NCBI GenBank assembly: GCA_034770075.1
Contig: CM068383.1
Coordinates: 45,403,222 to 45,467,221 of the forward strand
Origin: Aralia elata
Taxonomy: Eukaryota > Streptophyta > Magnoliopsida > Apiales > Araliaceae
Length of the DNA stretch: 64,000 bases
Direction of reading: 5' to 3'
In this document: in pieces, positions 35,014 to 48,400 of the stretch
Position numbering within the stretch: position 1 is the stretch's first letter
How the letters are laid out: the number at the start of each line of letters is the position of its first letter
The notes under the pieces: generated by a model
Told to the model about the DNA's origin: nothing
Database searches by the model: none
The model's input: the letters and a program-made list of their open reading frames with translations, nothing else
Program-made: the position numbers and the translations under genes

Positions 35014-36420
35014 CTACTCATGGTCCTTCTTCATAACCTCTGGCTGCTCTACCACGATCCTCCCGCTATCGATCATGTTCTGAATTTTGTGCTTCAGCGC
35101 CCAGCATTCCTGAGTATCATGACCAGGAGAAACTGAATGGTACGCACACCTCTTACTTGGATCAAATCCTCTCCCTTTCGGGTCAATTGGGGGTGCCAAA
35201 TCGCGTATCCTTCCCTGTGCTATTAATACCGCCAAAATCTGCTCGAGAGGCTCCCCAAGCGGGGTGAATACCCGATCTCTTGCTGTCTCAAATCTTCTTT
35301 GTTCATCCGACCTTTGATAATTGAAATTAGGTTGTCGGGGTGGCACGATTTTCTGTATTTGCACTGGAGGATTGCTCTCTACGTTTCTAGATGATCCCTG
35401 CAGGATGAGGGAAACATCTTCCTCCTTTTTCTGTTGGATCCTACGGGAAGTGCTGCCATAGTTTCCACTCTGGATTTGCTCTGCAACCACTTCCAGAGCT
35501 GTGAGGTCCCGGATCTTACCAGACTTTAACCCCATGTCCACCATTTCTCCATGTTTTATCATCTCGGCAAAAGGTCTTCCAATCCCCGATATCACCCGCT
35601 CATAATAGGGCGCCTCCTGAATGTCCACAAAGGTCATTACCATTTCCGCCTCGCTCATCGGGGGGGTTCACCGGTGCAGCCATACCCCTCCATCGTTGTG
35701 CATAGTCCCTGAAAGATTCTTTTGGTTGCTTCTTGATTTTTGTCATTTGATATCTATCAGGGGCCATCTGGGCCTGAAAGCTGTATTGGGTTAAGAAGGT
35801 ATGGGCCAACTCCTCCCAGTTGTGGATTCGGGCATTGTCAAGGCGGGCATACCAGATCCTTGCCTCCCCTGTTAAGCTTTTCTGGAATAGCTGCATCCTC
35901 AGCCCCTCGTCCTCGGCATAAAACCCGAGTTCTCCAATGTATATTTTCAAGTGCGTGTAGGGGTCTCCCTTTCCATTGTATTTTTCGAACTCGGGGACCT
36001 TGAACTTTTCTGGATATCTGGTTCCGGGGAAGACACACAGATCTGAGTAATTAACCCTACCCAGGGAGCCTATGCCTCTTAGAGATTGGATGGTCTCCTC
36101 CATGTGTTTCATTTTTTTCCGAAGGTCGTCCGTGTCTCCTTCTTCCGGGATAGTAATCACTGTCCTGCTAGGTATGGGAACGGCCTTTGGGATGACTGGC
36201 TCGTCCTTGAGTCGGGGTTGGTCCTCTTTAAGCAAGTTTGTACAATTTTAGGAGGATTCTGATCATCCCCTGGTGGTGGAGTATTATGCGATCCCTGGTT
36301 AACCGGATCCTGTCTGATTAAGAACTGTTCCTTTAACATTGTGGCCATTTCCATCATCTGTCTTTTAAAATCATCAAACTCCTCCCGAGATATGGAACTA
36401 TGATTGGGAAGATCAGCCAT
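35014..36420 (-). pseudogene. Element A gag, two frameshifts
   Basis: The start is ATG at 36420 (MADLPNHSSISREEFDDFKRQ). After a frame change near 36235 the gag core is clear: FPGTRYPEKFKVPEFEKYNGKGDPYTHLK, quoted here as short words PEKFKVPEF and YNGKGDPYTHL, then WYARLDNARI, then FLTQYSF. A second frame change lies at 35658-35666, exactly at a run of seven G. The C-terminus has PYYERVISG, then CAYHSVSPGHDTQECWALK, the zinc-knuckle-like motif of Ogre gag. Apart from these two shifts the protein is intact. Confidence 0.92.
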
Positions 36421-37189
36421 TTCAGATGTAGAGACCTGGGCCTTCTTAGACTGCGAACGGGTTTGAGGAGCAATCCTACAGAGACAATGGTTCGAGGCTT
36501 AGTCTTGGGGAAACGCAAAATGGATGCATGCTAAAACTGTAAATTTTTTGGTGTTTTTTAATCTTTCCCTGCAAAAGAGAAAGTTAGTAGTCTTTTAGTG
36601 CAATAACAAATGCTAAACATGACTTTATTATGCTTCCCCATCCGTTTCCTGCAAAACATGGAGGTCAGTATTCTCTTTTGACAATAGGGGAAGCATATAT
36701 GAGCACGTTGCAATGGGATTATGACATTTATATTCTTGAACGTAAAAAGGCATGAAGAGACTTTTCCTGCGTTGGGTTTATCAGAGGCTGACCTACCCTA
36801 GGGTTACTCTCACGGGCTTTTCGGCATGAAGGTTCCCAAATCTTCGCAATCTACTCGTTTGAGCCCTTTCGATTGGAGCGGATTTGAGTGGTGCGTTTCC
36901 TGAGCCATCTCCGGGGAGCAGCCCCATCGAGTCCAGTAATAAGCAACCGACGGGTTCGCCTCAGGAGGAGGTACAATCTCAACATACATTCACATTCATC
37001 GTCCTCACCGTATGCAAATGATTACTTTTAAAGTAAAGTAATTCCATACAAACATTCATTTATTGGACAAAACACACAATCACACAACAATAAGTAAACA
37101 TGTCAACATATCACACGTATACACACATTCTTGAATTTTAAAGGATAGGATAACATCAAGATTTTAATGCGGCTTAAGCCCTCTAATGT
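36421..37189 (-). other. Element A leader between PBS and gag
   Basis: No gene is present. The sequence near 36950-37020 (the leader) is the reverse complement of element B at about 41890-41990, showing common descent. This untranslated leader is typical of Tat/Ogre elements. Confidence 0.7.
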
Positions 37190-37207
37190 TCCCCAGCAGA
37201 GTCGCCA
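37190..37207 (-). other. Element A primer binding site
   Basis: The minus strand TGGCGACTCTGCTGGGGA lies two bases inside the 5' LTR. It corresponds to the tRNA-Arg type PBS reported for Ogre elements. Confidence 0.88.
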
Positions 37208-37209
37208 GC

Positions 37210-39335
37210 TGTCGACGCCGGGTTCTCTCGCTTCTCGTCTTTTCCAATTTTAGCCTTTTGATTTAGATGACGTTTGGAAAAGGTCGGCATTGATGTCGAC
37301 GGGGTTTTGAAAGATCGCTTTTATGATGAGCCAATTAACCAGAGTCGCCAGTTGGTATATTTGAAATGGATGTACCAACTCATCCGAGTTTTCGTTTTTT
37401 TATAAATCGCTGGCTCATATGTGACTCCGAATTAATTGGTCTGCGAGTTGAGATTCATAGGGTTCGGGGGCTTGCTTAAGTGAGGGGAAGGTGTTAGGCA
37501 CCCCTCGACTTCCGTGAAACACGGTTACCGCAATCTTGATGCTTTTCTTATCCTTTAATTCATGAAATGTGTGTGTGTGCGCGTGCGTGTGTGTGTATGT
37601 GTGCCTATGTGAATGTTGTGGTGAGTTTGTATGAAAGAATCATTTGGATTTTAGGGAAAATCGTGTTTTAATTTGAGAATGCTTCGGAATGTCTTTTCGG
37701 CATACACGAGAAAGCTTGGTTCGTTATAAGAAAAATTTGATTTTTTATTTATCAAAACTATGAGATTTTCATTAGGTGTCGTTTTTGGCAAAACAAGAGT
37801 TTTAAACCTTCGTCAAAATAGGAATCGAGATCTATACGTTGCTTTCGTGAAATGATCGGGCAATTTCTAGAATCTCTTTCACCCTATGCACAAAGATTTA
37901 ATAAAACGTTACTTATTTCTAAAATCAAATTTTGTGATGTTTGAAAACGATTTTCTTTAGCTTTCTCGTTAGATAGGAATCGACATTCATCAACATTTCT
38001 CAAATTTTAACCTCGTGATTCTAATATCCTACTTTGATTGATTTTATGAAAATCTTATCATTTAACTTTGAAATCAATTTCATATCATAAATCAAATCGA
38101 GCATAAACATGCGTCGGGGCTATTCATGGGCATGTAAGCCATCAAAATGTCCCCGAACGCCAACAATCACAAATTTCACTATTTCGGGGCCTTAAGCACG
38201 ATTCTCGCCTTAGCGTCGTTTTAAAGCCCGACGGTTACACGTTTACAACGAAGGATTACATTGTTCCTAAATACATACGTCAAAATTTGTCCATCATCGG
38301 ATTCGGACCATGGCGTCACGCTCCTAGGCTCACATCCACAATTTATCACAAACATCAAATAGATACAATAACATAACTAACAATGGATTGTTTAACGCCC
38401 CACAATGGTCCAAAATTAACAATCTAAATAGATCAATTCCACCTAATGTATATATCGTTATGAACGAGCAAAACCTCACCCAATGGATATCATCGGATTA
38501 TTAGGGAGAAATTTGTTCCGATGGAAACCTCTCTAATAATTCCTAATCCATTGTTCCACAATAATTTTCATGAAATCTACATTTAATTCAATCAAATAAT
38601 ATGATAGAAATTGATATAACAAAAGAGATTTCACCTTGCAATTGATATCCAAATGGATGTGAACTTGATGTATTTGAATAGAAGGAGAAAATCTATTTGA
38701 TACAATCAAATCAAAAGAAAATTATTCCTCTCTTTTTTCTCTCTTTTCTTCCTATTTGATTGCAAAATCTAGCTATTTTCTCTCTAATTTCCGTGCTTGG
38801 CTGCTGCTGAAGTTCTTCTTCTTCCTCAAAATTTTCTCCAACACACCCTGTCTGCTGGCCAAAGCTGAGTTTAAATCGGCGGGCCAAAGCCAGCCGCAGA
38901 TCTATCTGCGGCTGGCCGCAGATAGATCTGCGGCTGGCCAGCTGGCACGCCTCCCATCGCACTCAGCTGGTAGTGCCTGGTTTCCTGGTTTCCGTGCTGG
39001 CGCACCCACATGGCCGCAGAGCTAACCGCGGCACGCTGGCTTGACTATCTCTATTTTCGTGGCCACGCCTCGATTTTCGTGCCCGTAAACGTCGGTTTTC
39101 GCTGACAGGCCCGTATTCCGCAGTCCGGGAACTTCCGGGAGACGTGCCACCTCATTCGGAAATGCCTGCCTCGGACGGCTTTATTGTCACGTAAACTTGG
39201 GTTGCCCAAAACATTGCGGCGGTGCCGGGCGCTTGCCCTTGTGTCCGCTCCTTTGCTCCCGCAAGCCGGTTCAATTGACGATTTCGCCCTCCTGTCATGG
39301 TTAGTAGAAGGAAACGCAAAATTTGGGTGTCTACA
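37210..39335 (-). repeat. Element A LTR, 5' LTR in element orientation
   Basis: This 2,126-bp LTR is almost identical to 28972-31095. The differences concentrate in 38800-39080, around the inverted GC repeat. It ends at the second ctagg copy (39336-39340). Confidence 0.93.
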
Positions 39336-39340
39336 CTAGG

Positions 39341-39600
39341 TTCATTCTTGTTTTTGATAAAATCAAGCTCTTTTATTTGTCTCATCAAAATGAATGTTTC
39401 ATCTTAGAGAAGCTTGCTTCAATCCATCAATGGATCATTGTAGCTTAAAACATGATTTGCTTCAACCTTTGAAACAAATTCCTCTGGCTGTATCATACAT
39501 ACATTCTCCTCAAGTCTTCATTGAGGAAGGGTGTCTCCACATCCATTTTTGCCAGATTTCGTAATAAGCTTCAATCACAAGCAAAATCCAAATGGACTTG
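39341..39600 (-). pseudogene. Element C RT middle segment between A and B
   Basis: This 260-bp island of element C lies between the two Ogre-type insertions. The minus strand shows copia RT words FLNEDLRR and KSLILSKTRMNLV (family: KSFDFIKNEDEPC), with stops. It joins to 28966 across element A and to 51385 across element B. Confidence 0.8.
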
Positions 39601-39605
39601 AGCAT

Positions 39606-41725
39606 TGTAGACACCCAAATTTTACACTTCGTATACTAACCCTGACATGAGGGCAAATTCGTCCATTGAGCCGGCCTACGAGAGCGAAGGATGGGCGCAA
39701 GTACGAACACTCGACGCCACCGCGACAATTTGCAAATCAAAACCGACGTGACAACAAGGCCGTCCGAAATGAGCATTCCCGAATGACGTGGCATGTCTCC
39801 CAGTAATTCCCGGACTGCAAAATACAAGCCTGTCGGCGAAAACCGATGTCACGACACGAGAATCGAGGCATGACACGAAAATCGAGAAAGTCAAACCAGC
39901 CAGCCGTAGATTGATCTGCGGCCAATAAGTGCGCCTTTTGAAAACACGGAACTCGAAACACGGGAACCGAAAACCGGCTGAGTGGATGGGGGGCGGCCAT
40001 CCAGCCACAGATCAATCTGCGGCCAGCCGCAGATGGCCAGCCTATTTCAGCTCATTCCTTCATTCAGCATCCAGGGGGGTTAGCAAGCGAGAAAGAGAAG
40101 AAAGAATTGGCAGCAACAACTCAGAAAAAGAGGAAGAAATAGCAAGAATTTGCAAGAAAAATAGAGAGAAAAGAGAGAAAAAAAGTGAGGAATTATATCT
40201 TTTGTGTAAGATTATATATCATATATCTTCTATTCTACTCAATACACAAATTCATACACGTTGTGAGGATTATTTGCAAGGTGAAAAGACCATTTCTATA
40301 GCAATTTTTATATATCATTTTGTTAATCTTTTTGTCAATTGGGTTGTGTGAAATGTAGTTTTTCTTGTATATTGTTGTGGATATATGGATTAGGGAACAT
40401 TAGTGAAGGTTTCCATCGGAACAAAATTCCTCCTAATAACCTGATGATATTCATTTATTGAATGGTTTTTTGTTTGTTTTACGGTGATATATCGGGCGTG
40501 GTTCCTTTAGGTTGCTATTTTAGGATGTCTTGGCATTGTTAGATTATCCGTGTTGGTTATTTCTTGTAATATCCGTTTTGTGGTTGTTTAGCAATTTTGG
40601 ATGTGAGCCTAGGAATGCGACCCCGTGGTCCAAATCCGATGATGGACATCTTTTGATATAAGTAGTAGGAGCGATGTAGTCTTCATTGAAAGTATGTAAC
40701 CGTCGGGCCTTAAAACGACGCCAAGGCGAGAATCGTGTTTAAGGCCCCGTAATAGTGAAAATATGTGTTTGTGGGCGTTTGGGGTTATTTTGATGGCTCA
40801 CATGCCCATGAATAGCCCAACGCATTTTAATGCTTGATTTGATTTATGACACGAAATTGATTTCAAAGCTAAACGATAAGATTTCCATAAAATCAATCAA
40901 ATTAGGTTATTAGAATCACGAGGCTAAAAATTGGGAATGCCAATGAATATCGATTCCTTTTAACGAGAAGGCGAAAGAAAGATCGTGTTCAAATGTCATG
41001 AGAGATGGTTTTATGAAAATAAATGGTGGTTCTATTAAACCGTTATGCATAGGGTTAAAGAGATTCTAGAAATTGCCCGCTCGTTTTACGAGAGCAACGT
41101 ATAAGTCTCGATTCCTATTTTAACGAAGGTTTAAAAACTCTTGCTTTGCCAAAACGACACCCAAGTGAAAACCTTACAGTTTTGACAATAAAAATCAAAC
41201 CTTTCTAATAAAGAATAAAGCTTTCTCGTATAAGCCGAAGGACATTCTAAAGCATTCCCAAAAGAAAACACGACTTTTCCGAAAACCCAAATGGTTTCTT
41301 CATGCAAACTCACCACAACATTCATGTAGGCACACACACACACACGCACACATACACTTTTTATGAATTAAAGGATAGGAAAGTATCAAGATTGCGGTAA
41401 CCGTGTTTCACGGAAGTCGGGGGGTGCCTAACACCTTCCCCTCGCTTAAGCAAGCCTCCGAACTCTATGAATCTCGGTTAACAGACCAAATAATTCGGAG
41501 TCACATATGAGCCAGCGATTTACAAAAGAACGAAACTCGGATGAGTTGGTACATCCATTTCAAATATACCAACTGGCGACTCTGATTAATTGGCTCATCA
41601 TAAAAAACGACATTTCAAAACCCCGTCGACACTCATGCCGACCTTTTCCAAAAATCATCTAATCAAAAGGCTAAAATTGGAAAGGGCTATAACCGCGAAG
41701 GAAGCGATCCCTCCTGGCGTCGACA
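39606..41725 (+). repeat. Element B 5' LTR
   Basis: This 2,120-bp LTR has GC words of the form ccgcagat...atctgcgg at 39902-39922 and 40012-40032. A CA-alternating tract lies at about 41334-41356. Small frames in it have no recognisable domain. Confidence 0.92.
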
Positions 41726-41727
41726 GC

Positions 41728-41745
41728 TGGCGACTCCGCTGGGGA
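41728..41745 (+). other. Element B primer binding site
   Basis: TGGCGACTCCGCTGGGGA follows the LTR after GC. It differs from the site of A by one base. Confidence 0.9.
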
Positions 41746-43060
41746 AATTAGAAGGCTTAAGCCGCGTTAAAGTCTTGATGTTGTCCTATCCTTTAAAATT
41801 CATGAATGTGTGCGTGCGATATTTTGACCTGTTGTTGTGTGAATGTGTTTTACCAATGAATGAATGATTGAATGGAATTGCTTTACTTCAAAGTAATCAT
41901 TTGCATACGGTGAGGACGATGAATGTGAATGTATGTTGAGAGTGTACCTCCTCCTGAGGCAAACCCGTCGGTTGCTTATTACTGGACTCGAAGGGGCTGC
42001 TCCCCCGAGATGGCTCAGGAAACGCACCACCCAAATTCACTCCAATCGAAAGAATTCAGACGAGTATATTGCGAAGATTTGGGGACCTTCATGCCGAAAA
42101 GCCCGCGAGAGTAACCCTAGGGTAGGCCAGCCTCTGATAAACCTAACGAAAGGGAAGCTTCTTCATGCCCTTTTATCATTCAGTTAAATAAATAAATGTC
42201 ATGGCATACAACTGTCATACCGTCATCATCGTAATAAATATGTCATGTATCATGTGATTACATCACCTGCACATATAAAGAGAATACTGACATGGTTTTG
42301 CAGGAAGGCAATCCATACCACGTACCAAGGTTTTTTAAAACTTCTAAATACTATCCTGTCATCAAACACTGACCTTGTTTTGCAGGATAAGATTAGAGAA
42401 CCGTGAAAACGTGGCCTAACAATCACAAAGAACCCGGGGTAGGGGCATATTCGACCACCAAAAAAAAAAATCAAAAATCCCCCAAACCTTTCAACAAGTC
42501 AAAGGACCGGATCTTTTGTCAGCCCAGCGAGATACCGATGCAACCAGTACGAGGGAGATCACAAGAAAAGCAACTTAACACTGGGCATTTATCAACTACC
42601 CAGGAAATGATGACGTGCAAATTGGCACCCATGTAACAATCCCATCAACATGCACCATCATCATCAAATGCTACCTCATGTCAATTCAATATTCAACGAT
42701 ACGATCATCTGGCATTTGTCAAGCATAGTTTTCCCGGGATACGATGTCCCACGTGAAAGGGGATTTTATTTGACTTGATAGGAATCAGATTAATTCTGAC
42801 AAGCAACCGTGGAGCACGATCGTGAGTATGATTAGACGAAGAAAGCTATTCAACCTTTTGATCGAGTACAAAGGCTTAATTCAAAGCAACGTTGGCGACA
42901 GAATCGACCTCATATGCCAGTCTTCACTTTGCATTTGCACGAACTTTCAGTTATGGGGTATAAAGCTATGACGACGTTGATGGCAATTAACACGTAGTCA
43001 GACAGTCAATAATTATCAAGCAAATATCAAGAAGTCAGACGATAATTGATTATCAAGCTA
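41746..43060 (+). other. Element B leader and non-coding interior
   Basis: The stretch up to about 42180 is the leader shared with element A. The rest, where A has gag, shows no gag similarity in any frame. Two words (ttttgcaggaaggcaatcc, ttttgcaggataagatta) at about 42296 and 42378 resemble the tgcaaaac-type words in the A leader. Confidence 0.6.
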
Positions 43061-43560
43061 ATGTCTCGAATCGTGGCCTGAATTATTCGAGTAATTAAGC
43101 CCGAGGGGTGTCTCTACACCTGGTGCCCTAAAGCCATCTGGTTTGGGAGTCGCTGGCCCAACACTCGTTACATGGGTAACTCAGAGCCTAAGAAAATGAG
43201 CATTACAGTAGAGGAGGCCCGAGCAGATTCGAATCGTGGCATGGGCTACTCGAGTAATTAAGCCTAAGGGGGTGTCTCTGCATCTGGTGCCCTAAAGCCG
43301 TCTGGTTTGGGAGTCACCGGCCTAACACTCGCTACATGGGTAACTCAAGCCTAAGAAAACGAATCTTGCGCAAGGTCAAGCAAAGAATGAATGGTGCAGA
43401 CCACCAGCTTGTCTCGAATCGTGGCCTTTGTTACTCGAGTAAATAAACCCGAAGGGGTGTCTGTACACCTAATGCCCCAAAACCGTCTGGTTTGGGAGTC
43501 ATTGGTCCAAAACTCGTTAAATGGGTAACTTTGAATAGCCTAAGAAAACGAGACAAGTGA
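43060..43560 (+). repeat. Three-copy repeat of about 160-190 bp
   Basis: Three copies begin with tcgaatcgtggcc, contain ggtgtct..acacctggtgcc and tctggtttgggagtc, and end with acatgggtaactc and gcctaagaaaa. The copies start at about 43067, 43229 and 43416. They are diverged from each other and non-coding. Confidence 0.85.
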
Positions 43561-44764
43561 AGTGGGCTAATAAAGAGAAAAGATAATACGAAAAAAACTC
43601 TCGGCCTTAAACAAGAAGTCATGGAAGAGAAACCCCTACTGAATGCTGCATCGCACAGTGCATTTGTCATATGACGTCAATCCTGCTAAGAACGTTGTCG
43701 AGAATGGAGACAGGATACCTTTGACGAGGGAAGGTAGTTCTTTTGAATTTGACCTTACTCACGTACAATGACCATGAATGCTTGAAGGCGTTCTTACGAT
43801 TTCATAACTCGTTAAATAGAAAATCATCAACTCACGAGGGATTGAAAATAACTTCCAATCTAGTACATTCACGATTCACAACTCACTAGATTGTGCGATC
43901 AACAGATATTCAATTTCATGTACTTTAACTGCATTTACTCTTTTGTCGAGATTATAATATCTTTGTGTTGAACTAACACTAACGGCCCGAGCCTTCAAGT
44001 TTTGGCATTTGTTAGTCGTCTGATGTGCAGGATCTTGCAGAGCTGTGGATAACTCAGCACGGTCAGCATCGCGAGTTTTCGATAGAAATTCTTGGTAACA
44101 ACACGCGCCAAGGCAGGGGCAGTTAAGAATCGTGAAATGGAAGGAAGCTGAGGTTGCACAGAACTTCTCGTCATTGGGCCTCTCCCCAATCCTGACTATC
44201 ACTGCCTCGACATCCAAATGATCCACGTGCATGAGCATATACAAGGACGATATAATGCGGGACAACAGCATATCGACCAGCAGAAATGATCAAAAGGCCA
44301 AGGAGCCCAACATAGCTGTCGATCATCACAGAGAGCGAAACAGACTGCCTCAACTCGATGAAAATGTAGACGACCAAGAGCAGGCAGAGTACCAAATCAA
44401 TGTTGAAGTCTAAAAACTACACTTCACGACGAGGCGTGATCCAATCAAATGTTGGCAAACAACGACGACTGTCGAATCGTATCATTTGACTGAACAGGGG
44501 TCATTTCTATCTAAACATATGTTGTGCACATGCATCTGTCCATAACATATCTGCTAGATCATGCACAACATCTTTTGCATGCGTAACATGTACGATCAAC
44601 ATGAAATCTTCAGGGGAAAGTACAAGCACGTCGCTTTCAACCTCACAAATGATCAGACCGTGATGGCTTTTGCGGCATGGTACGTGGACGATGTTGGTGG
44701 GAGATCCAAGACAGAAGCCGATCACACATCCCACTTCAAGAAATCACTCAAATCAAATCGAGCG
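43561..44764 (+). other. Element B interior without recognisable genes
   Basis: Short frames occur on both strands, none with a domain or clear codon structure. I see nothing that identifies a gene. Confidence 0.5.
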
Positions 44765-45195
44765 ACCCCTGGGAAGGGCTGGTATCCAAACAATCAATGA
44801 CCTTGGGAAGGGCTGAGATCCAAACAATCAACGACCCCTGGGAAGGGCTGAGATCCAAACAATTAACGACCCTTGGGAAGGGCTGAGATCCAAACAATCA
44901 ACGACCCCTGGGAAGGGCTGAGATCCAAACAATCAACGACCCCTGGGAAGGGCTGAGATCTAAACAATCAACGACCCCTGGGAAAGACTGAGATCCAAAC
45001 AATCAATTACCCCTGGGAAGGGCTGGTATCCAAACAAGAAGTGAACCTGGGAAGGCATCCAAGCAAACCACAACAAGGTGGCGAGCACCCTGGGAAGGCA
45101 TCCAAACGAACCAAAATAAGGTGGTGAACAATCCCTGGGAAGGGCCGATATCCAAAAAAGTGAGCGATCCCTGGGAAGGCCTGAGATCCAAGCAA
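44765..45195 (+). repeat. Tandem array of about 33-bp units, related to the array of element A
   Basis: About 8 units with cctgggaagggctgagatcc and aaacaatcaacgacc, then a few longer units with gggaaggcatccaagcaaacc. These words are the reverse complement of the array in A (31676-33085), as expected for opposite orientation. Confidence 0.88.
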
Positions 45196-45447
45196 ACCCT
45201 GACAAATGATGACATCTGTAGAACAGTATCAAAAGACTGTACAGGCGTCATTTTTCATCAAATTTACATTTTAAATATTGTGTCACATGCATTGAATAGA
45301 TGATAATTCTGTACGTGATCCATGCAGGTTAGGTGTCAAGGTCCTAGCCTATCAGAGTCAAAAGCGATGGCTGCCAAGAACGATGTACGAGGACGAACTC
45401 CAAGGATGCCTTTCAAGCTAGTTAGGAGAATAACTTCCTTTGAAGAC
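45196..45447 (+). other. Spacer conserved between elements A and B
   Basis: The words gatgacatctgtagaacagtat and aggtgtcaaggtcctagcc (the former quoted in part) are matched on the opposite strand of A near 31530-31680. It separates the two arrays in both elements. Confidence 0.75.
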
Positions 45448-48400
45448 AATCAACCGGCAACGAGACCCGGTGATTACGAGATGGGTGACCGGATACGAGA
45501 CCCGGCCCCGACAGGACAATCATCCGTATATGAGACCCGGTGCTTACGAGATGGGTGAGCGGATACGAGACCCGGCCCCGACAAGATAATCGACCAGATA
45601 CAAGATCCGGCGATTACGAGATGGGTGACAGGATACGAGACCCGACCCCGACAAGACAATCGACCGGATACGAGACCCGACGATTACGAGATGGGTGACC
45701 GGATATGAGACCCGGCCCCGACAAGACAATCGACCGGATACGAGACCCGGCGATTACGAGATGGGTGACCGGATACGAGACCCGGACCCGACAAGACAAT
45801 CGACCGGATACAAGACCCGGCGATTACGAGATGGGTGACCGTATACGAGACCGGGCCCCGACAAGACAATCGACCGGATACGAGACCCGGCGATTACGAG
45901 ATGGGTGACCCGATACGAGACCCGGCCCCGACAAGACAATCATCCGGATACGAGATCCGGTGATTACGAGATGGGTGACCGGATACGAGACCCGGCCCCG
46001 ACAAGACAATCGACCGGATACGAGACCCGGCGATTACGAGATGGGTGACCGGATACGAGACCCGGCCCCGACAAGACAATCGACTGGATACGAGACCCGG
46101 CGATTACGAGATGAGTAACCGAATACGAGACCCGACCCCAACAAGACAATCATACGGATACGAGACCCGGTGATTACGAGATGGGTGACCGGATACGAGA
46201 CCCGGCCCCGACTAGACAATCGACCAGATACGAGACCCATCGATTACGAGATGGGTGACCGGATACGAGACCCGGCCCCGACAAGATAATCGACCGGATA
46301 CGAGACCCGGGGATTACGAGATGGGTGACCGGATACGAGACCCGGCCCCGACAAGACAATCGACCGGATACGAGACCCGGCGATTACGAGATGGGTGACC
46401 GGATACGAGACCCGGTCCCGACAAGACAATCAACCGGATACGAGACCCGGCGATTACGAGATGGGTGACCGGATACGAGACCCGGCCCCGACAAGACAAT
46501 CGACCGGATACGAGACCTGGTGATTACGAGATGGGTGACCGGATACGAGACCCGGACCCGACGAGACAATCAATCGGATACGAGACCCGGTGATTACGAG
46601 ATGGATGACCGGATACGAGACCCGGCCCCGACAAGATAATCGACCGGATACGAGACCCGGTGATTACGAGATGGGTGACCGGATACGAGACCCGGCCCCG
46701 ACAAAACAATCGACCGGATACGAGACCCGGCGATTACGTGATGGGTGACCGGATACGAGACCCGGCCTCGACAAGACAATCGATCGGATATGAGATCCGG
46801 CGATTACGAGATGGGTGACCGGATACGAGATCCGGCCCCGATAAGACAATCGACCTGATACGAGACCCGGCGATTACGAGATGGGTGACCGGATATGAGA
46901 TCCGGCCCCGACAAGATAATCGACCGGATACGAGACCCGGTGATTACGAGAGGGGTGACCGGATACGAAACCCGGCCCCGACGAGACAATCATCCGGATA
47001 CGAGACCCGGTGATTACGAGATGGGTGACCGGATACGAGACCCGGCGATTACGAGATGGGGGACCGGATATGAGACCTGGTCCCGACAAAACAATCGACC
47101 GGATACGAGACCGGGCGATGACGAGATAGGTGACCGGATACGAGACCCGGCCCCGACAAGACAATCGACCGGATACGAGACCCGGCGATTACGAGATGGG
47201 TGACCGGATACGAGACCCGGTCCCGACGAGACAATCATCTGGATACGAGACCCGGTGATTACGAGATGGGTGACCGGATACGAGACCCGGCCCCGACAAG
47301 ACAATCAACCGGCAACGAGACCCGGTGATTACGAGATGGGTGACTGGATACGAGACCCGGCCCCGACAAGACAATCAACCGGATACGAGACCCGGTGATT
47401 ACGAGATGGGTGACCGGATACGAGACCCGGCCCCGACAAGACGATCAATCGGATACGAGACCCGACGATTACGAGATGGGTGACCGGATACGAGACCCGA
47501 CCTAAACAAGACAATCATCCGGATACGAGACCCGGTGATTAATAGATGGGTGACCGGATACGATACCCGGCCCCCACTAGACAATCGACCGGATACGAGA
47601 CCCAGCGATTACGAGATGGGTGACCGAATACGAGACCCGGCCCCGACAAGACAATCGACCGGATACGAGACCCGGCGATTACGAGATGGGCGACCGGATA
47701 CGAGACCCGGCCCCGACAAGACAATCGACCGGATACAGACCCGGCGATTACGAGATGGGTGACCGGATATGAGACCCGGCCTCGACAAGACAATCGACCG
47801 GATACGAGACCCGACGATTACGAGATGGGTGACCGGATACGAGACCCGGCCCCGACAAGACAATCGACCGGATACGAGACCCGGTGATTACGAGATGGGT
47901 GACCGAATACGAGACCCGGCCCCGACGAGACAATCAACCGGATACGAGACCCGGTGATTACGAGATGGATGACCGGATACGAGACCCGGCCCCGACAAGA
48001 CAATCAACCGGATACGAGACCCGGCGATTACGAGATGGGTGACCGGATACGAGACCCGACCCCGACAAGACAATCGACCGGATACAAGACCTGGCGATTA
48101 CGAGATGGTTGACCGGATACGAGACCCGGCCCCGACAAGACAATCGACCGGATACGAGACCCGACGATTACGAGATGGGTGACCGGATACGAGATCCGGC
48201 CTCGACAAGACAATCGACCGGATATGAGACCTGGCGATTACGAGATGGGTGACCGGATACGAGATCCGGCCCCGACAAGATAATCGACCGGATACGAGAC
48301 CCGGTGATTACGAGAGGGGTGACCGGATACGAGACCTGGCCCCGACGAGACAATCACCCGGATACGAGACCCGTTGATTACGAGATGGGTGACCGGATAC

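Larger units (their letters stand above)
28972..39335 (-). mobile_element. Element A: Tat/Ogre-type gypsy element lacking most of pol
   Basis: Two nearly identical LTRs (28972-31095, 37210-39335) start TGTCGACGCC and end GTGTCTACA on the plus strand. They are flanked by ctagg (28967-28971 and 39336-39340). On the minus strand the 5' LTR is followed by a PBS matching the tRNA-Arg type used by Ogre elements. The interior has a gag with two frameshifts, a short acidic spacer, an integrase C-terminal half and a long repeat-rich 3' region. Protease, RT and RNase H are absent. Confidence 0.9.
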
